Assembly: GCA_964420285.1 (NCBI GenBank)
Contig: CAYQTE010000099.1
Coordinates: 1 to 13,579, forward strand
DNA length: 13,579 nucleotides
From: CAYQTE01 sp964420285
GTDB lineage: Bacteria; Planctomycetota; Phycisphaerae; Tepidisphaerales; Tepidisphaeraceae
Reading direction: 5' to 3'
Made by a program: the position numbers and the translations under genes. Below, piece after piece: positions 6,505-13,579 of the stretch; within the stretch, counting starts at the first letter, position 1, and each line of letters begins with the position of its first letter. The notes beneath the pieces are model-generated. The model had not been told where the DNA came from and searched no databases. It saw only the letters and a program-made list of their open reading frames with translations.

Positions 6505-6659
6505 GGGAGGCGGCGATGAAGCGCCTGCGATGCACGAGACGACTGCATGGCGCGGGCGACGGCATCGCCAAGAGCGAGCGCATTAGGGTAGAATGCTCCA
6601 AGTCGGATTTAGCGGAGTGGCCAACTCGACGAACCTGAATATCTTGGGAGAGTGCTCTG
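6505..6659 (+). other. Gap before the methyltransferase: possible -10 box and weak 40-codon frame
   Basis: A TAGAAT at 6589-6594 could be a -10 box for the methyltransferase; no good -35 box is seen. A frame at 6516-6638 (40 codons, very arginine-rich) has GGGAGG 5 bases upstream but no recognisable product and is not called as a gene. Composition changes here from high GC to more mixed sequence, so this is the likely left junction of the restriction-modification block. Confidence 0.25.
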
Positions 6660-7661
6660 ATGACTCTTGGCATATCACGGAAGCGTGCGCCGCGCAATCG
6701 TACTCTAACTCTATCCAATATGGAGCGAGTCTCGTTGAGGTCTCAGATTGCGGAGTTGATCGACTCGCCAGGGTCGCCCCCCGAGGGAATTATCTGCGGG
6801 GATAGCCTCGAAATTGCGCCTAAACTGCCGCATCGATTCGTTGATCTTCTTTTCCTCGATCCACCTTACAATCTGAACAAATCGTTTCATGGAATCACCT
6901 TCTCGAAAAAGGCGGTTGCGGATTACACGGTCTGGCTCGACCGGGTGGTTACGGTCCTCAAGGCTACGCTGAAGCCAACTGCGACCGTATACATCTGCGG
7001 AGACTGGCTGTCGTCCGCGTCGATTTTCGAGGTCGCAAGCTCTCATTTTGTGGTACGAAACCGCATCACGTGGGAGAGGGAAAAGGGGCGAGGGTCGCTC
7101 TCAAACTGGAAGAGCGCCAGCGAAGACATCTGGTTCTGCACGAATTCCGATGACTACTGTTTCAACGTTGCTGCGGTGAAGCTCCGAAGGCGCGTCCTCG
7201 CGCCATACACCAATGGCGACGGCAGCCCAAAGGACTGGATGCGGACGGACGCCGGCAATTACCGCGACACACATCCCTCCAACCTCTGGAGTGACATCAC
7301 GATTCCGTTTTGGTCAATGCCGGAGAACACGGATCACCCAGCGCAAAAGAGCGAGAAGCTGCTTGCAAAGCTCATTCTTGCCAGTTCCAGACCCGGCGAT
7401 TTCGTGCTTGATCCATTCGTCGGAAGCGGAACGGCGTGCGTCGTGGCAAGGAAATTGGGCAGGCGATTTCTCGGGATCGACCTCAACGAAGAATACGTCC
7501 TGTGGGCGCTTCGCCGCCTTGAAATGGCGAACTCGGATCACTCAATCCAGGGGCTTGCCGACGGAGTCTTTTGGGAGCGCAACACGATTGCCGCGCAGCA
7601 GCGGATTCCGCAGGCTGGCGCTTTGGTGCCACGAAACCAGGGCGGTGGCTTGTTCGAGTGA
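6660..7661 (+). CDS. Site-specific DNA methyltransferase (beta class, probably adenine-N6), of an RM system
   Basis: The product is 333 residues. It would methylate a recognition site in host DNA and protect it from the paired nuclease. Catalytic motif IV is DPPYNL (D67-Y70), preceded by IICGDSLEIAP. A variable target-recognition region lies between about residues 100 and 225. Motif X is around 229-243 (QKSEKLLAKLILASS) and the S-adenosylmethionine motif I is DPFVGSGT (251-258), followed by GIDLNEEY. The order IV, recognition region, X, I is the beta class of N6-adenine/N4-cytosine enzymes. DPPY rather than SPPY favours N6-adenine. A GGGAG at 6646-6650 lies 9 bases before the ATG; an ATG at 6720 is a shorter alternative without a clear ribosome site. 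GC content and codon use differ from flanking genes (more AGC, TCG and AAT, less GCC/CTG bias). The target sequence cannot be deduced. Confidence 0.92.
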   Translation: MTLGISRKRAPRNRTLTLSNMERVSLRSQIAELIDSPGSPPEGIICGDSLEIAPKLPHRFVDLLFLDPPYNLNKSFHGITFSKKAVADYTVWLDRVVTVLKATLKPTATVYICGDWLSSASIFEVASSHFVVRNRITWEREKGRGSLSNWKSASEDIWFCTNSDDYCFNVAAVKLRRRVLAPYTNGDGSPKDWMRTDAGNYRDTHPSNLWSDITIPFWSMPENTDHPAQKSEKLLAKLILASSRPGDFVLDPFVGSGTACVVARKLGRRFLGIDLNEEYVLWALRRLEMANSDHSIQGLADGVFWERNTIAAQQRIPQAGALVPRNQGGGLFE

Positions 7662-7672
7662 AGCAAAGTTCT

Positions 7673-8773
7673 TCAAAGGCTCAAAAGGTGGGTCAGGAAT
7701 CGCTGTGCCGACTCAACGTCGATGGACTCCCGGAACTCAGGCGCAAATACCGTCGCAACATCACTTGTCAGTTGCGTAACACCTCGGGAATTGCGGCCTG
7801 CCCAGTGGAATTGGATACGGGTGGCCGCGAGTATTGTCCGGTCGAAAATCGAAACGGTCCGCGTGAGCACACGGTTGCCGGGAACGTCCACGCCCACGAA
7901 GCAATAGACAATGGCGACAGCCGGCGTGCTTAGGGATTCGAGGAGTTTGTCGATATTAAATGCTTTCGGCGCCGATGAGCGATGTAGCAGCTTCGTCTTG
8001 ATCTCAATCTGAACTTCCAGCCCGTGGGAAAGGGGACGGCGCAGGTCAGCAAGGCCATGTTGGTTACGGTCGCCTGTGATGAGTTGTTCGATTCGATTCC
8101 CGCGCAGGTTTACGTTTTCGACGCCTGCAAGCTCGATGATTGCTGCGGAATTCTCCTGCACGGCGGCATTGAGATCTCGCGTCAACGCCAGGTATTGCGG
8201 GGCGGCTGAGGCTTGTAGCGCTGCAGTCGGTGATCGCAGGATGGTTGCGCGCTGCTCGGCATTGGGCTGGAACTTGCAACCGGTTCCAGCAATTGCGTTG
8301 GTTGCCTCGACGAGGCGCGCGAGGTTTTGTTGCCAGGTGAATTCCTGATGCATGTCGAAGAGAAGCTCGAAATTCTCCGGGCCGTTGGTAATGCCTTCGT
8401 ACGTGCGCAGGATGTCGCTTCCATTGAAGCTGCCCCTAATGTTATCCACGCGGAGTTGTTGAGAGCTATGGCTGACTTTCTTCAGAAAGGTGCTGTTTGA
8501 CAGCAAGAACTCGACAGCGTCGGGCCGCACCAGACAGACGACGACGGGAACGGCGTCGGTCGATTGAAGTGCGGAGAGAGACAAGACGGTGTTCGAGAAG
8601 CCGCTGTCAGACGCCGTCGAGAATCGGACAGCAAAGTGGTCCCCGATATACAGGGAACGTTTACGCTTCAGGTCAAAGTGACTTTCGACCGCCGTAGCAA
8701 TTGCAGGCTTGCCTGCCGATGGGTGGTGGGCCCGGTAGTTGTTGACAAATGCGACAAGTTCCAACGCCCGCAT
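7673..8773 (-). CDS. Probable type II restriction endonuclease, PD-(D/E)XK-like
   Basis: The product is 366 residues from the ATG at 8773 (GAGGGA about 10 bases upstream). A TTG at 8797 would add 8 residues but lacks a ribosome site. I do not recognise a named family. The likely nuclease core is D243, thirteen residues, then E257-I-K259 (LADLRR...VQIEIKTK), fitting a D-Xn-E-X-K active site, followed by a hydrophobic strand AVAIVYCFVG as in that fold. The N-terminal 180 residues contain DHFAVRFSTA and DNIRGSFNGSDIL and may bind DNA. The stop is 11 bases from the methyltransferase stop, tail to tail, and both genes share the lower-GC composition. That arrangement is typical of a restriction-modification pair. 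Cutting specificity is unknown. An unrelated protein carried beside an orphan methyltransferase is the main alternative. Confidence 0.7.
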   Translation of the reverse strand: MRALELVAFVNNYRAHHPSAGKPAIATAVESHFDLKRKRSLYIGDHFAVRFSTASDSGFSNTVLSLSALQSTDAVPVVVCLVRPDAVEFLLSNSTFLKKVSHSSQQLRVDNIRGSFNGSDILRTYEGITNGPENFELLFDMHQEFTWQQNLARLVEATNAIAGTGCKFQPNAEQRATILRSPTAALQASAAPQYLALTRDLNAAVQENSAAIIELAGVENVNLRGNRIEQLITGDRNQHGLADLRRPLSHGLEVQIEIKTKLLHRSSAPKAFNIDKLLESLSTPAVAIVYCFVGVDVPGNRVLTRTVSIFDRTILAATRIQFHWAGRNSRGVTQLTSDVATVFAPEFRESIDVESAQRFLTHLLSL

Positions 8774-9079
8774 TGGGTCAAATTCCCTCGAATGCAATGG
8801 AATCCGCTACGCGCTTATCGGAGTCCACATGGCCGTGTCATGAGCCAATTCCCCAGACTGCGGGTGCAGGCCGGACCAACGCCGATGGCGACGTGGAGCC
8901 CGGTGCCACGGATCGATCCAAAGAGCGGGCCGATTTTCGGCGTGTTTCTCAGATTCCACCGCGGCGTCCTGGCGAGTTACTCGCTTTTTCCTCAATCCGT
9001 CAGCACGAATATAACTTATTGCTCGCGCTAATTTTACGGGGAGGGAACGCCCGCCTCCTGTTGCGCCCGAGAGGTGTTA
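8774..9079. other. Non-coding gap between the endonuclease and the exporter operon
   Basis: No convincing gene. Frames of about 60-155 codons on both strands have arginine- and proline-rich, low-complexity translations and no ribosome sites. A 10-bp palindrome GGATCGATCC (8910-8919) is the only clear local symmetry. AT content rises from about 8985 to 9035, towards the TetR gene. This region probably contains the right junction of the restriction-modification block and the start signals of the endonuclease gene, but I cannot place either. Confidence 0.4.
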
Positions 9080-9118
9080 TTGACATTTCAAACAAATGAT
9101 TTAATCTTCTGCTTGAAA
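9080..9118 (+). promoter_or_regulatory. Candidate promoter and operator of the exporter operon
   Basis: A perfect TTGACA (9080-9085) is followed by an AT-rich stretch. The -10 box is uncertain: TTTAAT (9100-9105) is the best match but only 14 bases away; TAATCT (9102-9107) has 16-base spacing but a poor match. An imperfect inverted repeat, TTTCAAAC (9086-9093) and GCTTGAAA (9111-9118), brackets this region, and AAATGATTT (9094-9102) is a smaller palindrome within it. Such symmetry between -35 and the start codon suits an operator for the TetR protein encoded 12 bases further on. Function is inferred from position. Confidence 0.4.
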
Positions 9119-9130
9119 CAAAAGGTGAAA

Positions 9131-9790
9131 ATGCCCACGCCGGATGAACCGCTCAGTCAGGAAACCCGCACACGGCTGCTCGTGGCGGCGGGGGAAGTGT
9201 TTGCCGAGGCCGGATTTCGCGCCGCCACCGTGCGCGATATCTGCTCCCGCGCCGGGGCCAACGTGGCGGCCGTCAATTATTACTTCGGCGACAAGGAACG
9301 TCTCTATGCCGAGGTTCTTCGCTTTGCCCACGAATGCGCCCGCGAGCGATTCCCCATGACTGACGACGTCGCTCAACCGCCGGAAAAGCGCCTCAGCAAC
9401 TACATCCGCTTCTTCATGTCGCGGCTGCTGGACAGCGGACGGCCGGCGTGGGAGGGGAAGCTTATGGCCCGTGAAATGGTCGAGCCCACCGCCGCACTGG
9501 ATCGCATCGTCCAAGAAGGCATGAAGCCGCAGTACAAGGCGCTGACCGACATCGTCCGTCAGTTGCTCGGCAAGGCCGCCGACGATGCGGCCGTACGCGA
9601 TGTCGTCTTCAGCGTGGTTGGGCAATGCGTTTTCTATAGGCACGGGCGGGCGATCATCGAACGCCTGTCGCCCAGCGGCGCGTTCGGCCCGGCCGATGTC
9701 GAGCGCATCGCCGATCACATCACGCGCTTCTCAATCGCCGCAATAAACGCCCAGGCCGGCCGGCGCGACGGCGCGGCGCGTCAGCCATGA
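9131..9790 (+). CDS. TetR-family transcriptional repressor, CecR (YbiH/DUF1956) type
   Basis: A DNA-binding repressor of 219 residues. The helix-turn-helix spans about residues 33-58 (TVRDICSRAGANVAAVNYYF then GDKERLYAEVLR), the hallmark of the CecR subgroup, and the remaining 140 residues match its ligand-binding domain in length and character (EGKLMAREMVEPTAALD). The start is ATG 9131, with AAAGGTG just upstream; a GTG at 9074 would extend the frame through the promoter and is rejected. E. coli CecR controls an ABC exporter with an HlyD-type adaptor, so the setting fits. The stop overlaps the permease start (ATGA at 9787-9790), so both are co-translated and the repressor is probably autoregulated. 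The inducer is not known. Confidence 0.9.
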   Translation: MPTPDEPLSQETRTRLLVAAGEVFAEAGFRAATVRDICSRAGANVAAVNYYFGDKERLYAEVLRFAHECARERFPMTDDVAQPPEKRLSNYIRFFMSRLLDSGRPAWEGKLMAREMVEPTAALDRIVQEGMKPQYKALTDIVRQLLGKAADDAAVRDVVFSVVGQCVFYRHGRAIIERLSPSGAFGPADVERIADHITRFSIAAINAQAGRRDGAARQP

Positions 9791-10983
9791 ACCTCATTGC
9801 CATTAAAATGTTGACGGGCGATCGTGCCAAGTATTTTGGCATACTGATGGGCCTTACGTTTGCATCGCTGCTGATCACTCAGGAACTGGCGATTTTCGTC
9901 GGCATCATGACGCGAACGTATTGTGCGATCACCGACCTGGGCCTGCCGGACATTTGGGTCATGGACCCAAAGGTCCAGTTCATCGACGACGTGAAACCCA
10001 TGCAGGACACCGTGCTGACGCGAGTCCGCGGCATCGAGGGCGTGCAATGGGCCGTGCCGCTTTACAAGGGCCTGATCTCCGCGCGCATCGACAACGGGCA
10101 GTTCCAGACCTGCAACGTAATGGGCCTGGACGATGCGACTCTCATCGGCGGCCCGCCCGCCATGGCCCCCGATTCCACCGGCGCCGTCGGATCGCTGGCC
10201 GATCTCCGCCGTGCCGATGCCGTCATCGTCGATCAGATCGGCGCCCAAACCAAACTGGCACAGACGCCCAGGGACGGCCTGGGCGATCCAATCCCCGGCG
10301 CAGCGCCCATTCCACTGAAAATCGGCGACACGCTCGAACTCAACGATCACCGGGCCGTGGTCGTCGGCATCTCGAAGAACCAGCGCACCTTCCAGAGCCA
10401 GCCCATCATCTACACCACCTATACCCGTGCCCTGGCCATCGCGCCGCCGCAACGCAAACTGTTGAGCTTCGTGCTGGTCAAGGCCGATCCCGCCGTGGTG
10501 CCGGGTGATCTGTGCCAGCGCATCAACGCCACCACCGGCCTCAGCGCCTACACGCAGAACCAGTTCATCTGGTTCACCGTCTGGTATTACCTTCGCGAGA
10601 CCGGGATCCCGATCAATTTTGGAATCGCCGTCGGCCTGGTCTTCGTCGTCGGTACGGTCATCGCCGGCCAGAACTTTCACACGTTCACCCTCGATAATCT
10701 CAGGCATTTCGGGGCACTTAAGGCGATGGGCGCCACCAACGCCACGCTCCTGCGCATGATCATCCTGCAGGCGCTCTTGGTCGGCTGGATCGGCTACGGC
10801 CTGGGCGTGGGCTGCGCCAGCGCATTCGGCTATGCCGTGCGCGACACCATGCTCGCCTTTCGACTCACCTGGCACATATTGGCCGTTTCCGCCGCGTCGA
10901 TTTCCATCATTTGTGTCCTTTCAGCGACCCTGGCGCTTCGCAACGTGATGCGTCTGGAGCCGGCCATCGTTTTCAAGACATGA
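9787..10983 (+). CDS. ABC exporter permease, FtsX/MacB (DevC-like) type
   Basis: Inner-membrane subunit of 398 residues. Four membrane helices are visible: about residues 18-40, 275-297, 322-345 and 363-383. Between the first and second lies a large periplasmic domain (about 41-270), the MacB-PCD arrangement. The core FtsX segment includes FGALKAMGATNATLLRMII, the typical cytoplasmic coupling sequence that contacts the ATPase. The N-terminus (DRAKYFGILMGLTFASLLIT) and the DLGLPDIWVMDP segment resemble DevC-like permeases, which work with DevA ATPases and DevB adaptors. The first codon overlaps the TetR stop by four bases. The substrate cannot be read; homologues move lipids, glycolipids, peptides or drugs. 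It differs from the two ABC-2-type permeases that accompany CecR in E. coli. Confidence 0.88.
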   Translation: MNLIAIKMLTGDRAKYFGILMGLTFASLLITQELAIFVGIMTRTYCAITDLGLPDIWVMDPKVQFIDDVKPMQDTVLTRVRGIEGVQWAVPLYKGLISARIDNGQFQTCNVMGLDDATLIGGPPAMAPDSTGAVGSLADLRRADAVIVDQIGAQTKLAQTPRDGLGDPIPGAAPIPLKIGDTLELNDHRAVVVGISKNQRTFQSQPIIYTTYTRALAIAPPQRKLLSFVLVKADPAVVPGDLCQRINATTGLSAYTQNQFIWFTVWYYLRETGIPINFGIAVGLVFVVGTVIAGQNFHTFTLDNLRHFGALKAMGATNATLLRMIILQALLVGWIGYGLGVGCASAFGYAVRDTMLAFRLTWHILAVSAASISIICVLSATLALRNVMRLEPAIVFKT

Positions 10984-11002
10984 GGAACACCGATCCCCGA
11001 AT

Positions 11003-11791
11003 ATGACCGCTTCCCCGTTCATCTCCGCCGCCAGCCGACCCGCCGGCGACCATGCGCCGGCCGTGCATTGCCGCGGCGTTACCAAGACCTACGGCACAGG
11101 GAACGCCGCCGTTGTCGCCCTGCGCGGCGTCGATCTCGACGTGGCTCGCGGGCAGCTCATGATGCTGGTCGGGCCCTCCGGTTGCGGCAAAACGACGCTG
11201 ATTTCCGTCATCGCCGGCATCCTCGATCAGAACGACGGCCAGTGCCTGCTCTTCGGAAACGACCTCAAGGCCATGTCCCCCAACGACAAGACGCGCTATC
11301 GCGGGAAGACCGTCGGCTTCGTCTTCCAGCAGTTCAATCTCCTGCCGACTCTCACCGCGGCCGAAAATGTCAGCGTGCCGCTGCTGATCAACGGTGTGCC
11401 GCGAGCCCGCGCGATGGCATTGGCGCGGCAGGTTCTCGATCGGGTCGCTCTGGCCGATCGCGCCCATTCGCTGCCCGGCGAATTATCCGGCGGGCAGCAG
11501 CAGCGCGTCGCCATCGCCCGCGCCCTGGTTCACGATCCGCGGCTCATCGTCTGCGACGAGCCGACCAGCGCCCTGGACCACCAGACCGGCCACAAAGTCA
11601 TGGAATTGCTGCGCTCCGTCGCTCTGGGTGACGGACGCTCGCTCATCATCGTGACGCATGATGCCCGCATATTCGGTTTTGCCGATTGCATAGCCCAGAT
11701 GGACGACGGCCGTGTTGTGCGCGTCGTCGATTCCCCGGACCAACTGCCGAATCAATCGGCCGCCGCTGCGGCCGTGGCGCCCGGTGCGTGA
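11003..11791 (+). CDS. ABC exporter ATPase, MacB/LolD/DevA type
   Basis: Cytoplasmic ATP-binding subunit of 262 residues that powers the permease encoded upstream. Walker A is GPSGCGKTT (57-65), the Q-loop is in FVFQQFNLLPTLTAAENV, the signature is LSGGQ (161-165) followed by QQRVAIARAL, Walker B is LIVCDEPTSALD with D185-E186, and the H-loop is VTHD. The NLLPTLTAAENVSVPLLINGV segment is characteristic of the LolD/MacB/DevA subfamily that pairs with FtsX-type permeases. The gap from the permease is 19 bases. No strong Shine-Dalgarno precedes the ATG, and the first 20 residues are not conserved-looking, so a later start such as the GTG at 11063 is possible. All catalytic motifs are intact. Confidence 0.93.
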   Translation: MTASPFISAASRPAGDHAPAVHCRGVTKTYGTGNAAVVALRGVDLDVARGQLMMLVGPSGCGKTTLISVIAGILDQNDGQCLLFGNDLKAMSPNDKTRYRGKTVGFVFQQFNLLPTLTAAENVSVPLLINGVPRARAMALARQVLDRVALADRAHSLPGELSGGQQQRVAIARALVHDPRLIVCDEPTSALDHQTGHKVMELLRSVALGDGRSLIIVTHDARIFGFADCIAQMDDGRVVRVVDSPDQLPNQSAAAAAVAPGA

Positions 11792-11813
11792 GGATTGGCT
11801 CTTGGAGAGCGGT

Positions 11814-12887
11814 ATGGCTCGAAAACTCCTCTTGCCGGCGCTGGCCGTACTGGGCGTTGTTGTTGCGCTCATGACCGTGCGCGCCGCCAGCCGTCCGATC
11901 CCCTCCGCGGCGCCGGTGGCCCAGCCGGCCCAGCCGCCGTTTCGCCTGTATGTCGCCGGCGCTGGCATCGTCGAAGCCTCCAGCGAAAACATCGCCATCG
12001 GCACGGTCGTTCCCGGCGTGGTCACCAAAGTGTTCGTTCAGTACGGCCAGAACGTCAAGGCCGGCGACCCTCTCTTCCAGATCGACACCCGCGACCTGGC
12101 CGCCGATCTGGCGGTCAAGAAGGCCACTTTGCTGTCCGCGCAGGTCAAGCTGCAGCGATTGCAATCGATGCCGCGGCCGGAAGATGTGCCCATCGCCCAG
12201 GCGCAGGTGGATGAAGAGAAGGCCACGCTTGTTGACGTGCAGACGCAGTTCGATCTTTATGTCGATCTGAAGAATACCGACAAGGCCGCCGTGGGAGAGG
12301 ACGATTTCAACAAGCGCCGCTACGCCGTCGAGGAAACCCGGGCGCGGCTTGCCCAGGCCGAGGCCAATCTCGCCGAACTCAAGGCCGGCACGTGGAAGCC
12401 GGATCTGGATGTCGCCCAGGCGGATGTTGTTGCGGCACAGGCGCAGGTCGATGCGGACCAGGCGTTGCTGGACCGCGCCACTGTCTCCGCGCCGATCGAC
12501 GGGCAACTGCTCCAGGTGAAAATTCACGCGGGCGAATTTGCCCCGGCCGGGGTGCTCGAGCAGCCGCTCATGCTTCTGGGTCGTGTCGATAAGCTCGTGG
12601 TGCGCACGGATGTGGATGAGAACGACGCCTGGCGCGTGCATCCGGGTGCTGCGGCGGTCGGGTTTTTGCGGGGCAATCGCGACATCAAGGTCAAATTGGA
12701 TTTCTTCCGCGTCGAGCCGTACGTTGTTCCGAAAAAGTCACTCACCGGCGAAACCACCGAGCGGGTCGATACCCGCGTGTTGCAGGTTCTCTTTACGTTT
12801 GACCGCGGCGATCTCCCGATTTACGCCGGTCAGCAACTGGACGTCTATATAGATGCGGCGGCTGCTGGTAACATGCCGGCCAGTTGA
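11814..12887 (+). CDS. Periplasmic adaptor (membrane fusion protein), HlyD/DevB type
   Basis: A 357-residue protein that links the inner-membrane exporter to the outer-membrane channel. Residues 5-22 are a hydrophobic anchor, followed by an Ala/Pro linker. A biotinyl-lipoyl half-domain lies at about 44-95 (GTVVPGVVTKVFVQYGQNVKAG, DPLFQIDTRDL). The alpha-helical coiled-coil hairpin spans about 96-221 (QAQVDEEKATLVDVQ..., ETRARLAQAEANLAELKAG). The second lipoyl half begins at T223 (ATVSAPIDGQLLQVKIHAGE), and a beta-barrel region completes the C-terminus. The ATG has GGAGAG four bases upstream and lies 22 bases after the ATPase stop. Order and size match DevB-like adaptors. The substrate is not indicated. 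Confidence 0.92.
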   Translation: MARKLLLPALAVLGVVVALMTVRAASRPIPSAAPVAQPAQPPFRLYVAGAGIVEASSENIAIGTVVPGVVTKVFVQYGQNVKAGDPLFQIDTRDLAADLAVKKATLLSAQVKLQRLQSMPRPEDVPIAQAQVDEEKATLVDVQTQFDLYVDLKNTDKAAVGEDDFNKRRYAVEETRARLAQAEANLAELKAGTWKPDLDVAQADVVAAQAQVDADQALLDRATVSAPIDGQLLQVKIHAGEFAPAGVLEQPLMLLGRVDKLVVRTDVDENDAWRVHPGAAAVGFLRGNRDIKVKLDFFRVEPYVVPKKSLTGETTERVDTRVLQVLFTFDRGDLPIYAGQQLDVYIDAAAAGNMPAS

Positions 12888-12923
12888 AGTCGTCGAAATT
12901 TTTTGTGGATGGAGGTTTTTCAC

Positions 12924-13579
12924 ATGTCCGTTTCTCAGCCAACCGAGCCTCGCGCCGATCGTTCGATTCGCGCGGCCGACCAAGCCGCCGCCGCGCCGCG
13001 GCGACTGGCCCTGCGCATCACGCTGACGGTTCTGTCCGTCGGGGCGCTGCTCGCCGGATGCACCGTCGGTCCCGATTACGAAGCGCCCAAGACGCCTGTC
13101 CCCGAGCAGTTCGGCGAGGCCAGTCCGACGACCAGCGCCATCCAGGGATTGGAGAACCAGACGGTCATGCTCAATTCCCACCGGCCTGGCGCGACCATGC
13201 CCACGACCGCCGTCGCCGCCACCACCGAGCCGATCAATCTTGAGCGCTGGTGGAAGAGCTTCCACGATTCGGAACTGGATTCATTGATCGATCGAAGCGT
13301 CAAGGCGAACTACACGGTCCAGATCGCAATCTCCAGGGTCCGCCAGGCGCGCCAGGAGCGCATCGTCGTGGCCGCGCCACTCCTTCCGCAGCTCAATGCC
13401 AACGCTGGCTATACGCGATCGAACAACCCCAAAGAGCACATCATCCTGCCCAACGAGAACTCCCAGATCGGCGTCGATGCCAGTTGGGAGATCGATATTT
13501 TCGGCGGCACGCGCCGCGCCGTGGAATCCGCGGATTACAACATCGATGCCGCCGTCGAGAGCCAGCGCGACGCCATGAT
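12924..13579 (+). CDS. Outer-membrane efflux channel lipoprotein, NodT/OprM type, truncated by the window end
   Basis: The open frame from ATG 12924 gives 218 residues before the right edge; complete relatives are about 450-520 residues, so over half is missing. GGAGG (12911-12915) lies 8 bases upstream. A lipoprotein signal peptide ends in the lipobox LAGC (C46), followed by TVGPDYEAP, the classic start of NodT-family factors. WWKSFHDSELDSLIDRS, ANYTVQIAISRVRQARQE and ASWEIDIFGGTRRAVESA are family signature stretches of the trimeric TolC-like channel. The cytoplasmic n-region before the hydrophobic core is unusually long (about 30 residues), and residues about 65-105 form a Thr/Ala-rich insert before the WW motif. 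It follows the adaptor by 36 bases and supplies the outer-membrane part of the exporter. Confidence 0.9.
   Translation, partial: MSVSQPTEPRADRSIRAADQAAAAPRRLALRITLTVLSVGALLAGCTVGPDYEAPKTPVPEQFGEASPTTSAIQGLENQTVMLNSHRPGATMPTTAVAATTEPINLERWWKSFHDSELDSLIDRSVKANYTVQIAISRVRQARQERIVVAAPLLPQLNANAGYTRSNNPKEHIILPNENSQIGVDASWEIDIFGGTRRAVESADYNIDAAVESQRDAM

Noticed and set aside
6516..6638. 40-codon arginine-rich frame after the GNAT gene, with GGGAGG upstream
   Set aside because: No recognisable product, no hydrophobic or structured pattern; the ribosome-site match is easily met by chance in G-rich sequence. A control protein for the RM system would be expected to show a helix-turn-helix, which is absent.
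8564..9031. 155-codon plus-strand frame overlapping the 5' end of the endonuclease gene
   Set aside because: Antisense to the endonuclease for half its length, no ribosome site, no domain.
9781..10875. 364-codon minus-strand open frame opposite the permease
   Set aside because: No recognisable domain, and it lies antisense to the permease within a continuous plus-strand operon.
11646..12641. 331-codon minus-strand open frame opposite the adaptor gene
   Set aside because: Antisense to clear HlyD lipoyl and coiled-coil sequence; composition typical of a shadow frame.

Overview
The window reads as high-GC bacterial chromosome. The gene set points to a Gram-negative, double-membrane organism: cardiolipin synthase, apolipoprotein N-acyltransferase, lipoproteins, and a three-part exporter with an outer-membrane channel. 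The coiled-coil membrane protein, the small one-helix protein beside it, the HEAT-repeat lipoprotein and the REP-like G/C-run palindromes remind me of Planctomycetota (Phycisphaerae-like). That assignment is inference, because no rRNA or other phylogenetic marker lies in the window.

Layout. (1) 1-1412, minus strand: a cardiolipin synthase with both HKD motifs, running off the left edge at or within a few residues of its C-terminus. (2) 1413-1770: the divergent gap between cls and lnt. It holds a 218-bp element with 21-bp imperfect terminal inverted repeats (19/21), an inner pair of G/C-rich inverted repeats and a perfect 8-bp flanking duplication, which looks like a MITE. (3) 1771-4575, plus: lnt with its catalytic Glu-Lys-Cys residues, continuing with no stop codon into a complete HEAT-repeat lipoprotein that has its own Shine-Dalgarno, start codon, signal peptide and lipobox. 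(4) 4576-4819: a possible promoter, terminator-like hairpin and structured leader. (5) 4820-6504, plus: a TTG-started membrane coiled-coil protein, a 51-residue one-helix protein and a GNAT acetyltransferase, closely spaced. (6) 6660-8773: a restriction-modification pair, tail to tail, with visibly lower GC and different codon use. The methyltransferase is clear; the endonuclease call rests on position and a PD-(D/E)XK-like motif. (7) 9131-13579, plus: a tightly packed exporter operon of CecR-type TetR regulator, FtsX/MacB (DevC-like) permease, ATPase, HlyD/DevB-like adaptor and NodT/OprM-type outer-membrane lipoprotein, the last cut by the right edge.

How they fit together. Cls, Lnt and the lipoproteins are envelope-assembly functions. 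The exporter would form a continuous inner-to-outer-membrane path: the ATPase energises the permease, the adaptor bridges the periplasm and the NodT protein is the outer-membrane channel. The TetR gene overlaps the permease gene by four bases, so it probably controls its own operon. The restriction-modification pair looks like a horizontally acquired insertion between two envelope-gene clusters. The observations most worth following are the lnt-lipoprotein read-through fusion, the MITE-like element and the uncharacterised endonuclease.
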